This document shows positions 7,933 through 17,726 of a DNA stretch of 64,000 nt, piece by piece. The stretch is from TMED109 sp002171375. GTDB taxonomy: Bacteria > Pseudomonadota > Alphaproteobacteria > TMED109. The position numbers and the translations under genes were made by a program. Where the stretch lies: positions 62,001 through 126,000 of the forward strand of contig CBFHON010000004.1 in NCBI GenBank assembly GCA_965657505.1. Reading direction: 5' to 3'. The notes beneath the pieces were generated by a model, which was not told the origin of the DNA, ran no database searches, and saw only the letters and a program-made list of their open reading frames with translations. Position 1 is the first letter of the stretch, and each line of letters opens with the position of its first letter.

Positions 7933-10074
7933 ATGGAAAGATCATTTAAAAAAGAAATTGAAGCATTAAAACTTGGCGAAGGTGATATATTTGAAGGTGA
8001 AGGAATATTAGCCGTAACAAAAGCGTTATTACAGTCAGGTGTTTCCTATGTTGGAGGGTATCAAGGCTCACCAGTTTCAAATTTGTTAGATGTAATGGTT
8101 CAGGCAAAAGATTATATGAACGAGTTAGGAGTTCATGTTGAGGCCTGTGCTAATGAATCTTCCGCTGCTGCTATGCTTGGTGCTTCTATAAATTATCCAG
8201 TAAGAGGAGCAGTTACTTGGAAATCAATTGTTGGAACTAATGTTGCCTCTGATGCTTTATCGCATTTAGCTTCAGTTGGGGTCCTTGGAGGTTCACTAAT
8301 TATTATTGGAGAAGACTATGGTGAAGGCTCGAGTATAATTCAAGAGAGGACTCATGGTGTAGCTTTAAAATCAACTATATGGCTTATGGATCCTAGACCA
8401 AATTTAGAGGTAATTGTAAGAACGGTTCATAAAGCGTTTGAGCTTTCTGAGTATTCTCATACTCCTGTTATGATGCAATTAAGAATTAGAACTTGTCACT
8501 TGCAAGGTAAGTTTATTACAAAAAATAATATTAAACCTAAAATTTCTAGTACTAATAAAGTTAGAGAAGTGGCTCCCCATAATTATGATTTAATTGCACA
8601 TCCGCCTAGTACATATGCGCAAGAGAAACTAAAATATGGACAAAGAGCAAAACTGGCAAAGACGTTTATATCGAATAATTCTTTAAATGAATTTTTTGAA
8701 GGAGAAATAAAAGAAGTAGGGCTTATTGTGCAAGGAGGACTCTATAATAATTTAATATCTGCTTTAAAAGAACTTAATATATCAGATAGTTTAGGAAATT
8801 CAAAAATATCAATTTATGTTCTAAATATCGTTCATCCTCTTATTCCGGAGGAAGTTATAACTTATGCTAGAAAATTTAAAGCTGTTTTAATTATTGAAGA
8901 AGGACAACCGCAATATATAGAACAGGAATTAGGATTATTATTTCACAAGGAAAAAATAGAAGTTAGCCTAATAGGAAAAGATGTATTACCTATGGCAGGG
9001 GAGTATACATCTGAAGTAATCCATAAAGGTGTATTTAATTTTATTAAACAGTATATTCCTAATTTTTCTAGTTTTTCTAATTTAGATTATAATATCGAGG
9101 TAGATCAGCTTAGAGAAAAAGCCTCTTCATCATTAGGTGAAATTGTTCCGCCTAGGCCTCCAGGTTTTTGTACTGGCTGTCCTGAAAGACCATTTTTTGC
9201 TGCTTTGAAAATGATTGAAAAGGATACTGGAAAAATTCATGTTTCTACAGATATAGGTTGTCATTCTTTTGCTACCTTTCCACCTTTTTCTTTTGGGCAG
9301 TCTATTTTGGGTTATGGAATGAGTTTGGCTGCAAGTGCAGGTGTGCAGAGCTTTTCTTCAAAAAGGCCAATTGCAATAATGGGTGACGGAGGATTTTGGC
9401 ATAATGGTTTATTAAGTGGTGTAGCATCAAGATTATTAAATAATTCTGATGGTATTTTAGTAATACTCCAAAATGGTTATACTTCAGCAACTGGAACTCA
9501 AGACCTTATATCAACTCCTGAGTCAGAGAGTAGGAAGCTTGCTGCGTCTTCTAGTTCTACTAGTTCAGATAAAACAATAGAAAAGGCATTAGAGGGCTTA
9601 GGTGTGAAATGGTTAAAAACAGTCCATACTTATGAAGTGGGTTCTGTTAAAAAAGTTTTAAATGAGGCATTAGAAAGTTCTTTTAAAGGTTTAAAAGTAA
9701 TTATAGCAGAGGGAGAATGTCAATTAGAGAGACAAAGAAGACTTAAGCCTATAAATAATAATGCTATAAAAATGAAAAAAAGATTTGTAAGAATCCGATA
9801 TGGTGTTGATGAAGAAACATGTACTGGAGACCATTCTTGTATAAGACTTTCAGGTTGTCCAACCCTTACTGTTAAACCTTCTAGTGATCCGTTAAAATTA
9901 GATCCGGTAGCTCATGTCACTGATGGGTGCGTAGGATGTGGTTTATGTGGAGAAAATGCTATAGAGGCAACTTTATGCCCTTCGTTTTATAAAGCTAAAA
10001 TAATAAATAACCCTAATTTAAAAGAAAGATCAGTAGCTTGGGTTAGAAATAAAGTTATTGGTCTATTATCTTGA
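7933..10074 (+). CDS. iorA: Indolepyruvate:ferredoxin oxidoreductase, alpha (TPP and iron-sulfur) subunit
   Basis: IorA with IorB oxidatively decarboxylates aryl or branched 2-oxoacids to acyl-CoA and reduces ferredoxin. The 713 residues start with the pyrimidine-binding domain (GYQGSPVSNLLDVM). PRPPGFCTGCPERPFF near residue 410 leads into the TPP domain, whose signature GDGGFWHNGLL...QNGYTSATG lies near 480-520. At the C-terminus two cysteine clusters (CTGDHSC and CVGCGLCGENA) resemble a ferredoxin-like 4Fe-4S domain. It overlaps iorB by four bases. Proteobacteria often carry a fused IorAB; here the subunits are separate. The exact 2-oxoacid is unknown. Confidence 0.87.
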   Translation: MERSFKKEIEALKLGEGDIFEGEGILAVTKALLQSGVSYVGGYQGSPVSNLLDVMVQAKDYMNELGVHVEACANESSAAAMLGASINYPVRGAVTWKSIVGTNVASDALSHLASVGVLGGSLIIIGEDYGEGSSIIQERTHGVALKSTIWLMDPRPNLEVIVRTVHKAFELSEYSHTPVMMQLRIRTCHLQGKFITKNNIKPKISSTNKVREVAPHNYDLIAHPPSTYAQEKLKYGQRAKLAKTFISNNSLNEFFEGEIKEVGLIVQGGLYNNLISALKELNISDSLGNSKISIYVLNIVHPLIPEEVITYARKFKAVLIIEEGQPQYIEQELGLLFHKEKIEVSLIGKDVLPMAGEYTSEVIHKGVFNFIKQYIPNFSSFSNLDYNIEVDQLREKASSSLGEIVPPRPPGFCTGCPERPFFAALKMIEKDTGKIHVSTDIGCHSFATFPPFSFGQSILGYGMSLAASAGVQSFSSKRPIAIMGDGGFWHNGLLSGVASRLLNNSDGILVILQNGYTSATGTQDLISTPESESRKLAASSSSTSSDKTIEKALEGLGVKWLKTVHTYEVGSVKKVLNEALESSFKGLKVIIAEGECQLERQRRLKPINNNAIKMKKRFVRIRYGVDEETCTGDHSCIRLSGCPTLTVKPSSDPLKLDPVAHVTDGCVGCGLCGENAIEATLCPSFYKAKIINNPNLKERSVAWVRNKVIGLLS

Positions 10075-11558
10075 GTGATTATAAAACTATATCAATATTA
10101 ATTACTGCTTTAGGAGGAGAAGGCGGAGGCACATTAATGAATTGGATAATAGACTCTGCTAGAAGTCAAAAACTATTTGTGCAAGGAACATCTGTGCCAG
10201 GTGTTGCACAAAGAACAGGAAGTACAAGTTATTATATAGAAATATGTGATAGAAATTTTCATAATGAGAAAGAACCTATTTTATCATTATATCCTAAACC
10301 AGGGCGTATAGATATTGTAATTGCTAGTGAATTACTTGAAGCTGCAAGAGTGTTGGAAAGAGGATACATAAACCCTGACAGAACAACATTAATTACTTCT
10401 TCAAGTAGAACATATACAAATTTAGAAAAATCTCATTTATCAGATGGAAGGTTTAATTACGAAAAAATAATAAATGCGTGTAAAAAAATGTCTAAAAATT
10501 TTATATGTTTAGATTTAAATAGTATAGCAATAGAACATTCAACAATAGTATCTGCAACTATGTTTGGAGCTTTAGCTGGTGCTGGAGTATTACCATGGAA
10601 AAAAGATATTTATGAAGATATTTTTCAAGATAATATATTTGGAAAAAACAGTTTGTCAGGTTTTAATTTTGCTTATCAGCAAGTTCAATCTATTTCTGAT
10701 AATACTCTAATAAGTAAGACAAATATAAACTTAAATTATGATAGAAAAATAAACAATATAAATGAGTCATTATCCGATGAATTTTTGAGTATTATTAATT
10801 TAGGAAAAGAAAGATGTACTGATTATCAAAATAATAAATATTCAGAATTATTTATGAAAAGAGTTAATAAACTTATGTCAGTAATAGATAAAAATGATCC
10901 TAAAGTAATATCTATAGCGGAAAATATAGTTAGGCGTCTTGCTTTATGGATGACATATGAAGATATACCCAGAGTTGCTCAATTAAAAATTAAACCAGAT
11001 AGATTTATAAAAATAAAAAATGAAATTAATCTGAAAAAAAATCAAATACTTTTTGTTCAAGATATTTTTAAACCTGGTTTAAATGAAATAGGAGCCATGC
11101 TGCCAAATAAGATAGGAAGATGGTTTATTAGAAATAAAAAAATATCTACTCTTTTACCTTTTGTAGGTAAAGGAATGAAAATAAACTCTTCTAAAATATC
11201 AGGCTTTCTCATATTAAAAATTTTATCATCATTTCGCCTTATTAGACCTATTTCTCTTCGATATAAAGAAGAGCAAAATAATATAGATAAGTGGATTGAT
11301 AATATAATTATATCTTTAGGTCATTCTATATCTTTTTCAGAGGGATTAGCAGATATGCCACAAATACTAAAAGGATATGGAGATACATGGGATAGGGGCA
11401 TAAAAAAATATAATAAAATAAATGAAGCTTTAATAAAAAATAAATTACATAGTATAGATGAAAAAGATGGAGCTATATTAAAAGAAGCAATTTTAATATC
11501 TATGAATGATGTTGAGACCGAAAAATTGGATATTTTTCTCCAAAAAAACTTAAAATAG
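10071..11558 (+). CDS. iorB: Indolepyruvate oxidoreductase, beta (gamma-domain) subunit with long C-terminal extension
   Basis: This 495-residue partner of IorA starts with the pyruvate-ferredoxin oxidoreductase gamma domain: LITALGGEGGGTLMNWII at the N-terminus and GTSVPGVAQRTGSTSYYIE near residue 45. Residues 200-495 form a helical extension like that of proteobacterial IorB proteins, far longer than the roughly 200-residue archaeal subunit. Translation begins at a TTG that shares TTGA with the iorA stop, so the two are coupled. It ends nine bases before the convergent pntB. Confidence 0.85.
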   Translation: MSDYKTISILITALGGEGGGTLMNWIIDSARSQKLFVQGTSVPGVAQRTGSTSYYIEICDRNFHNEKEPILSLYPKPGRIDIVIASELLEAARVLERGYINPDRTTLITSSSRTYTNLEKSHLSDGRFNYEKIINACKKMSKNFICLDLNSIAIEHSTIVSATMFGALAGAGVLPWKKDIYEDIFQDNIFGKNSLSGFNFAYQQVQSISDNTLISKTNINLNYDRKINNINESLSDEFLSIINLGKERCTDYQNNKYSELFMKRVNKLMSVIDKNDPKVISIAENIVRRLALWMTYEDIPRVAQLKIKPDRFIKIKNEINLKKNQILFVQDIFKPGLNEIGAMLPNKIGRWFIRNKKISTLLPFVGKGMKINSSKISGFLILKILSSFRLIRPISLRYKEEQNNIDKWIDNIIISLGHSISFSEGLADMPQILKGYGDTWDRGIKKYNKINEALIKNKLHSIDEKDGAILKEAILISMNDVETEKLDIFLQKNLK

Positions 11559-11567
11559 CTTTATATT

Positions 11568-12959
11568 TTAATCTAGAGCTTGAACTATTTTTTCTAACAT
11601 TTTTTTTGCGTCATCAAAAAGCATCATAGTATTTTCATTATAAAAAACATCGTTATCAATGCCTGCATATCCAGGAGATAAAGATCTTTTAACAAATAAC
11701 ACAGTTTTAGCACGCTCTACTTCTAAAATTGGCATGCCTGCTATTGGACTAGCTGGATCTGTTTTTGCGGCAGGATTAGTTACATCATTTGCTCCTATAA
11801 CAAAAGCTACATCTGTACTAGAAAAATCACTATTTATATCTTCTAATTCAAAAACTTCATCATATGGAACGTTTGCTTCAGCTAAGAGAACATTCATATG
11901 TCCTGGCATTCTTCCTGCAACTGGATGGATAGCATATTTAACGCTAACTCCTGAACTTTTTAGCTTATCTGTCATTTCTCTTACAATATGTTGAGCTTGT
12001 GCAACAGCCATTCCATAGCCTGGAACTATGACTACATTTTGTGAATTTTGCATGATAAATGCAGCATCTTCTGCACTTCCTGCTTTAGCATTTTTATTTT
12101 TATTTCCTGTTTTTTCATCTTCAATAGCTGCACCAAATCCTCCTAATATAACGCTAATAAATGATCTATTCATAGCTTTACACATTATATATGATAAAAT
12201 TGCACCTGAACTACCAACTAATGCTCCTACAATAATTAATGCTGTATTTTGAAGAGTAAAACCTATTCCAGCTGCAGCCCATCCTGAATAAGAGTTCAAC
12301 ATAGATACTACAACAGGCATATCAGCTCCTCCAATTGGAATAATTAAAAGAATTCCTATTAGTAATGCTAAAATAGTTAAAATGTGAAATAACCTAGGGT
12401 CTTCATTATTGGAAAACAGTACTATAAGGGCTACCATAATTATACCTATAAGTAGATTTAAAATATGTTGCCCTTTAAATACTAAAGGTGCACCACTTAC
12501 AAGGCCTTGGAGTTTTCCAAAAGCTATTATTGATCCTGTAAAAGTAATTGCTCCTATGGCAACTCCTAAGGACATTTCTATTCTACTAGCTGTTTTTATA
12601 GAGCCTATATTACCTATTCCATACGACTCTGGAGAAAGTAATGCTGTATATGCTACAAGTACCGCAGCAAATCCAACTAAACTATGAAATGCCGCTACAA
12701 GTTGAGGCATAGCTGTCATTTCGATTTTTAAGGCTATAGATGTTCCAATAACACCACCAATAATAATTGCAGTAATAATTAAAAAATAATTTGAGGTATC
12801 AGGCTGTAAAATGGTTGTTATAATAGCAATAGCCATACCAATAATACCAAAGTAGTTACCCTTTCTTGCACTAGTTGGACTAGAAAGACCTTTAAGTGAT
12901 AGAATAAATAATACTGAGGCTAATAAATATAATAGAGCTGAAAAATTTATACTTATCAT
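11568..12959 (-). CDS. pntB: NAD(P) transhydrogenase, beta subunit
   Basis: PntB carries the NADP(H)-binding domain and much of the proton channel of the enzyme that makes NADPH from NADH at the expense of the proton gradient. The 463 residues hold eight or nine membrane segments (about 1-260), then the soluble domain III with VVIVPGYGMAVAQAQH near residue 310 and GRMPGHMNVLLAEANVPYD near 350. VIGANDVTNPAAKTDPASPI near 385 is highly typical. It overlaps pntA2 by four bases (ATGA) and is the last gene of pntA1-pntA2-pntB. Confidence 0.96.
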   Translation of the reverse strand: MISINFSALLYLLASVLFILSLKGLSSPTSARKGNYFGIIGMAIAIITTILQPDTSNYFLIITAIIIGGVIGTSIALKIEMTAMPQLVAAFHSLVGFAAVLVAYTALLSPESYGIGNIGSIKTASRIEMSLGVAIGAITFTGSIIAFGKLQGLVSGAPLVFKGQHILNLLIGIIMVALIVLFSNNEDPRLFHILTILALLIGILLIIPIGGADMPVVVSMLNSYSGWAAAGIGFTLQNTALIIVGALVGSSGAILSYIMCKAMNRSFISVILGGFGAAIEDEKTGNKNKNAKAGSAEDAAFIMQNSQNVVIVPGYGMAVAQAQHIVREMTDKLKSSGVSVKYAIHPVAGRMPGHMNVLLAEANVPYDEVFELEDINSDFSSTDVAFVIGANDVTNPAAKTDPASPIAGMPILEVERAKTVLFVKRSLSPGYAGIDNDVFYNENTMMLFDDAKKMLEKIVQALD

Positions 12960-13261
12960 TTATCTTTACCTTTATTTTTCTTAAACATAGATAGCATTCT
13001 CCATGTAACTACAAACCCTCCAAAAATGTTTATTGATGCTATAATGATAGCTATAAAACCTAGCCATTTTGACATATTTGATATTTCGTTACTTGCTGAC
13101 CCAAGAGCAATTAATGCCCCAACTATTATTATTCCCGATATTGCATTAGTAACTGACATAAGAGGAGTATGTAAAGCTGAAGTAACAGACCATACAACGA
13201 AATAACCAACAAATATAGCTAGAATAAATATAGTTAAATCTATAATAAATGGGTCTATCAT
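12956..13261 (-). CDS. NAD(P) transhydrogenase, alpha subunit part 2 (membrane domain)
   Basis: This 101-residue membrane protein is the separated C-terminal, membrane-spanning half of the alpha subunit, as in Rhodospirillum and other alphaproteobacteria. Three hydrophobic segments and the typical WSVTSALHTPLMSVTNAISGI are visible. I start at the ATG at 13261, with GAAGGAA about eight bases upstream; an in-frame TTG five codons earlier lies within that ribosome binding site and is less likely. It lies between pntA1 (17-base gap) and pntB (four-base overlap). Confidence 0.93.
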   Translation of the reverse strand: MIDPFIIDLTIFILAIFVGYFVVWSVTSALHTPLMSVTNAISGIIIVGALIALGSASNEISNMSKWLGFIAIIIASINIFGGFVVTWRMLSMFKKNKGKDK

Positions 13262-13278
13262 ATTATTTTCCTTCAAAT

Positions 13279-14400
13279 TTATATATTAAGAACTTTGCCA
13301 TCATAACTTACACAAGATTTTTTTAATATTTCATCTTCCCAATCGATTTCTATTTTTTTCTCTTTAACCATTAATTGAACAAAATTTAGTAAATTTTTTG
13401 CATACAAATTACTAGCATCTTGAGATAATTTACTCGGGAAATCAGCATATCCAATTATTTTAACTCCATGTTCAATAACAATTTCATTTAATTTTGTTAG
13501 TTTACAATTACCTCCAGCTTCAGCTGCCAAGTCTACAATTATGGAACCTGCTTTCATATCTTGCACCATAGAATTAGTAATTAATTCTGGAGCTTCCTTT
13601 CCAGGAATTAAGGCCGTAGTTATTACTATATCTTGACTCTTGATTGTTTCATGTAATAAATCTTGTTGTTTTTTTTTATAATCATCTGACATTTCTTTAG
13701 CGTATCCAGATTCAGTTTCATTATCATCTTCTGAAACTACTTCAATAAATTTTGCTCCTAGACTTTCAACCTGTTCTTTAGCGGCACTTCTAACATCAAA
13801 TGCGGAAACTATTCCTCCTAATCTTCTGGCTGTTGCTATAGCTTGTAAACCTGCAACACCAGCACCTAGAATTAAAATTTTTGCTGGGGCTATGGTGCCA
13901 GCAGCAGTCATCATCATAGGAATAGCTTTTGAAAATTCTGAAACTGAATCTATTACAGCTTTATATCCAGCTAGATTAGACTGAGAAGAAAGTGCATCCA
14001 TAGATTGGGCTCTACTAATTCTTGGAATCAGTTCAACAGAAAAAGCATCAATATTATTATCTGCTAAATCTTTAATTTGGTTTGGGTTTTGTAAAGGTTT
14101 TAAAAAACCTATTACTTTAGTTCCTTTATTATAATTTTTTATATCATCAGCACCTTTTCCATCTTTATGTACTGTATTCACTTTCAATACTATATCTGCA
14201 TTAGAAATTATGGTCTTTGTATCAGCTATAATATTAGCCCCTGAATTTTTATAATCTTCGTTTGAAAAAAAAGAACTTTCTCCTGCACCTTCTTCTATAT
14301 CTACTGAAAATCCTAAAGATATGAGTTTTTTGACCGTTTCAGGAGAAGCGGATACCCTTTTTTCTTTTTCTTCAGTTTCTTTTACAATAGCAATTTTCAT
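13279..14400 (-). CDS. pntA: NAD(P) transhydrogenase, alpha subunit part 1 (NAD-binding domain)
   Basis: The soluble domain I of transhydrogenase binds NAD(H). The 373 residues begin MKIAIVKETEEKEKRVSASPE, as in alanine dehydrogenase relatives. The Rossmann loop is LGAGVAGLQAIATARRLG near residue 172, and the mobile-loop region KEMSDDYKKKQQDLL lies near 230. It is the first gene of the pnt operon; AGAGGAAG precedes the ATG. The three-gene split is the usual alphaproteobacterial form. Confidence 0.95.
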   Translation of the reverse strand: MKIAIVKETEEKEKRVSASPETVKKLISLGFSVDIEEGAGESSFFSNEDYKNSGANIIADTKTIISNADIVLKVNTVHKDGKGADDIKNYNKGTKVIGFLKPLQNPNQIKDLADNNIDAFSVELIPRISRAQSMDALSSQSNLAGYKAVIDSVSEFSKAIPMMMTAAGTIAPAKILILGAGVAGLQAIATARRLGGIVSAFDVRSAAKEQVESLGAKFIEVVSEDDNETESGYAKEMSDDYKKKQQDLLHETIKSQDIVITTALIPGKEAPELITNSMVQDMKAGSIIVDLAAEAGGNCKLTKLNEIVIEHGVKIIGYADFPSKLSQDASNLYAKNLLNFVQLMVKEKKIEIDWEDEILKKSCVSYDGKVLNI

Positions 14401-14461
14401 ATTTCTTCCTCTAAAAGAGACAACAATATATTATTTATTTTTGAAAGACAAATTTATTTTT

Positions 14462-15952
14462 TTACTGTGCCCAAATAGGAATTTTATTTAATTCAACCCC
14501 AAATACAGGCCCTAAAATAAGGGCAATAATAACTCCTATAATTATTAAAGATGTTATATTTAGCCATATTCCTGCTTTCACCATATCAGAAATTTTAATA
14601 TGACCAGAGGCATATGCAATTGTATTTGGTGGAGTTGCAACGGGCATCATAAAAGCACAACTAGCACCTAAAGTAGCAGGTATAATTAGTAGAAGAGGGT
14701 CTTGCCCAAGGCCTAGAGCAGTCGCACCAAAAATTGGAATAAATGTTGATGCAGTTGCTGTATTAGAGGTTAATTCTGTTAATATTATTATTATAGCAAC
14801 ACTTAAAAGTACTATTAAAATAATAGAAATACCATCAAAATTGCTACTTAACGCGCCAATCCATGCCGCCAATCCAGATGAACTTATTACGCTAGCAAGT
14901 GCTAAGCCACCTCCAATTAATATCAAGGCACCCCATGGTATTTTTTGAACTACCTCCCAATCAATTAATCTTTTTTTACTTATTTCATTGGAAGGTAATA
15001 TAAACAAAACTATTGCAGCTAATATAGCAATCGAAGAATCATTTATAGCTCCTATAGGAATTATATTTTCTAATAATGAAGATATCCATTTTCTAGAAAT
15101 CCATAAAAAAGCAGTAATAATAAAAACTACACCTACTAATATTTCATCTTGAGATATTTTTCCTAACTCTTTTATTTTATCTCTTATAATATTTTCCTTT
15201 ACACTAGTCTTAGAATCTAGAGGAAAGCATAAGTAAGTAAGAATTACCCAAGCAATTGGTAATAATATAATTGAAGTCGGTAAGCCTATTTTTAGCCAAT
15301 CTACAAAACTTATTTCATAATTATATAATTCTGACAGCATTGCAGCCATGACTGTGTTAGGAGGGGTTCCAATTATTGTTGCTATGCCTCCTATTGTTGC
15401 AGAAAAAGCAATACTTAATACTAGTGCCTTATCAAAATTATTATTTTTAGGATTAATTTTATTTTCATTCAATACTGTAATTATAGACAATGCAATTGGT
15501 AACATCATTATCGCAGTAGCACTATTACTTATCCACATAGATAGAAATGCAGTACCAACCATAAAACCAAATATTATAGATCTTGGTCCTTTTTTAAATT
15601 TAGATATGATGTAATAGGCTATTCTTTTATGTAAACCAGTATGCTGCATCGCAAGACCAATAATAAATCCTCCCATAAAAAGAAATATGATTGGATGACT
15701 AAAGCCCTGAGCAGTTTGTTTAATAGAACTTATGTTTAAAATAGGAAACATAACTAAAGGAATTAAACCAGTAGCTGGTAAGGGTATAGCTTCCGTTAAC
15801 CACCAAGTTGCCATAAGTAATGCAACTCCTAGAGTTAACCAAGCTTCAGAATTTAATGAATCAGGAGCAGGAAAAAAGCATGTTGCTAAAAAAAATATTA
15901 TACCAATTAATAAACCTACATATTTTTTTTTATTTTTTTTTATATTATTCAT
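14462..15952 (-). CDS. DASS-family sodium:dicarboxylate (SLC13-type) transporter
   Basis: A 496-residue inner-membrane carrier with about eleven hydrophobic segments, likely importing C4-dicarboxylates or a similar anion with sodium. The two-fold SNT motifs of the family are visible as SNSATA at 142 and SNTATA near 400, each in a re-entrant hairpin. FLFMGGFIIGLAM near 90 and ATPPNTIAYASG near the C-terminus are family hallmarks. It diverges from ettA across a short region. The transported substrate cannot be told from the sequence. Confidence 0.88.
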   Translation of the reverse strand: MNNIKKNKKKYVGLLIGIIFFLATCFFPAPDSLNSEAWLTLGVALLMATWWLTEAIPLPATGLIPLVMFPILNISSIKQTAQGFSHPIIFLFMGGFIIGLAMQHTGLHKRIAYYIISKFKKGPRSIIFGFMVGTAFLSMWISNSATAIMMLPIALSIITVLNENKINPKNNNFDKALVLSIAFSATIGGIATIIGTPPNTVMAAMLSELYNYEISFVDWLKIGLPTSIILLPIAWVILTYLCFPLDSKTSVKENIIRDKIKELGKISQDEILVGVVFIITAFLWISRKWISSLLENIIPIGAINDSSIAILAAIVLFILPSNEISKKRLIDWEVVQKIPWGALILIGGGLALASVISSSGLAAWIGALSSNFDGISIILIVLLSVAIIIILTELTSNTATASTFIPIFGATALGLGQDPLLLIIPATLGASCAFMMPVATPPNTIAYASGHIKISDMVKAGIWLNITSLIIIGVIIALILGPVFGVELNKIPIWAQ

Positions 15953-15980
15953 ATTTTTATTAAGTCAGCTATATTACTTA

Positions 15981-15989
15981 TGTTATATA
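15981..15989 (+). promoter_or_regulatory. Candidate extended -10 element for ettA
   Basis: TGTTATATA lies 53 bases before the ettA ATG and forms part of the 10-mer TTATGTTATA (15978-15987), which also occurs before bamD and coxB. A -35 is not obvious. Confidence 0.4.
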
Positions 15990-16042
15990 TCTATAAATTA
16001 AATAATGAAAGTAAATATATTTTGTAAGTGGAGATAAAATTT

Positions 16043-17725
16043 ATGAGCGATAAGTACGTGTTCGTAATGAAAGAGTTAAATAAAACTTGGCCTGGTGGCA
16101 AACAAGTTATTAAAGATGGCTGGTTATCCTTTTATCCTGGAGCAAAAATAGGAGTATTAGGTTCAAATGGAGCTGGCAAATCTACCTTATTAAAAATTAT
16201 GGCAGGAATTGATAAAGAATTTTCTGGTGAAGCATGGGCGGCAGATGGAATAAAAGTTGGTTACTTAGCACAAGAGCCTGAATTAGATAATGATCTAAAT
16301 GTTTTTGATAATATAATGTTAGGAGTTTCGGAAGTTAAAGATGCATTGAAAAAATTTGAAGAAGTTAGTCTAAAGTTTGGTGAAGTTTCCACAGATGATG
16401 AAATGAATGATCTTTTAGCAAAGCAAGCAGAACTTCAAGAAAAAATTGATTCTATAGATGGATGGGATATAGATAGACATATAGAGATAGCTATGGATGC
16501 GCTTCGTTGTCCTCCTGCAGAAAGCAATATATCTGATTTATCCGGTGGAGAAAAAAGAAGAGTTGCTCTTTGTCAATTACTTTTATCAAAGCCTGATATG
16601 CTTTTACTAGATGAACCAACTAACCATTTAGATGCTGAATCTGTTGCATGGTTAGAAAGAACATTAGCAGATTTTTCTGGTACTGTAGTAGCTATTACTC
16701 ATGATAGATACTTTTTAGATAATGTAGCAGGTTGGATTTTAGAAATTGATAGAGGTAATTTAATTCCTTTTGAAGGAAATTATTCTAATTGGTTAGAGCA
16801 TAAACAAAAGAGGCTTCAACAAGAAGCCAGAGAGGAAGTATCTATTCAAAAAACAATTGCTAATGAACTAGAATGGGTTAGACAAAACCCTAAAGCAAGG
16901 CAATCAAAATCGCAAGCTAGAATAAATGCTTATGAATCTCTAGTAGCAGAGTCACAGGCAAGAGAAAAAGGGCCATCTCCGCAACAGATAGTTATTCCTT
17001 CAGGAGAAAGATTAGGTTCTAATGTTATTGAATTAAAAAATTTAAGTAAAAGTTTTGGAGATAAATTATTAATAGATAGTCTTTCATTTAAAATTCCCCC
17101 AGGAGCAATTGTAGGAATTATTGGCCCAAATGGTGCTGGAAAAACAACTTTATTTAATATGTTATCTAAAAAAGATAGTGCAGACAGTGGAGGAATATCT
17201 ATTGGTGAAAGCGTTAATCTTGGGTATATAGACCAAAATAGAGATTCATTAATAGATAAGAATACTGTTTGGTCAGAAATTAGTGGAGGAGATGAGCATA
17301 TTGATCTTGGAAGGCAAAGTGTCCCAAGTAGAGCCTATGTCTCATGGTTTAATTTTAAAGGAGGTGATCAACAAAAAGTTATAGGACAATTATCTGGAGG
17401 AGAGAGAAATAGAGTTCATCTAGCAAAGATGCTTAAATCGGGAGCCAATGTTTTACTATTAGATGAACCAACTAATGATTTAGATGTTGATACATTAAGA
17501 GCATTAGAAGAAGCTCTTACCTCATTTGCAGGTTGTGCATTAATAACTAGTCATGATAGATATTTTTTGGATAGGATAGCTACACATATTTTAGCATTTG
17601 AAGGGTCTAGTCACGTTGAGTGGTTTCAAGGAAATTACGAAGCTTATGAAGAAGATAGAAAAAGAAGATTAGGAGATTTATCAGACACACCTCATAGAAT
17701 AAAATATAAACCAATTTCTAGATAG
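16043..17725 (+). CDS. ettA: Energy-dependent translational throttle protein EttA (ABC-F ATPase)
   Basis: EttA is a soluble ABC-F protein that binds the ribosomal E site and couples early elongation to the ADP/ATP ratio. Two ABC cassettes are complete: Walker A GSNGAGKST and GPNGAGKTT, signatures LSGGEKRR and LSGGERNR, and Walker B/switch LLLDEPTNHLD and LLLDEPTNDLD. Between them is the linker of about residues 240-320 with KARQSKSQARINAYESL. I start at the ATG at 16043, with GGAGAT about eight bases upstream, rather than a GTG five codons earlier inside that site. It converges on mlaC with a one-base gap. Confidence 0.95.
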   Translation: MSDKYVFVMKELNKTWPGGKQVIKDGWLSFYPGAKIGVLGSNGAGKSTLLKIMAGIDKEFSGEAWAADGIKVGYLAQEPELDNDLNVFDNIMLGVSEVKDALKKFEEVSLKFGEVSTDDEMNDLLAKQAELQEKIDSIDGWDIDRHIEIAMDALRCPPAESNISDLSGGEKRRVALCQLLLSKPDMLLLDEPTNHLDAESVAWLERTLADFSGTVVAITHDRYFLDNVAGWILEIDRGNLIPFEGNYSNWLEHKQKRLQQEAREEVSIQKTIANELEWVRQNPKARQSKSQARINAYESLVAESQAREKGPSPQQIVIPSGERLGSNVIELKNLSKSFGDKLLIDSLSFKIPPGAIVGIIGPNGAGKTTLFNMLSKKDSADSGGISIGESVNLGYIDQNRDSLIDKNTVWSEISGGDEHIDLGRQSVPSRAYVSWFNFKGGDQQKVIGQLSGGERNRVHLAKMLKSGANVLLLDEPTNDLDVDTLRALEEALTSFAGCALITSHDRYFLDRIATHILAFEGSSHVEWFQGNYEAYEEDRKRRLGDLSDTPHRIKYKPISR

Positions 17726-17726
17726 A

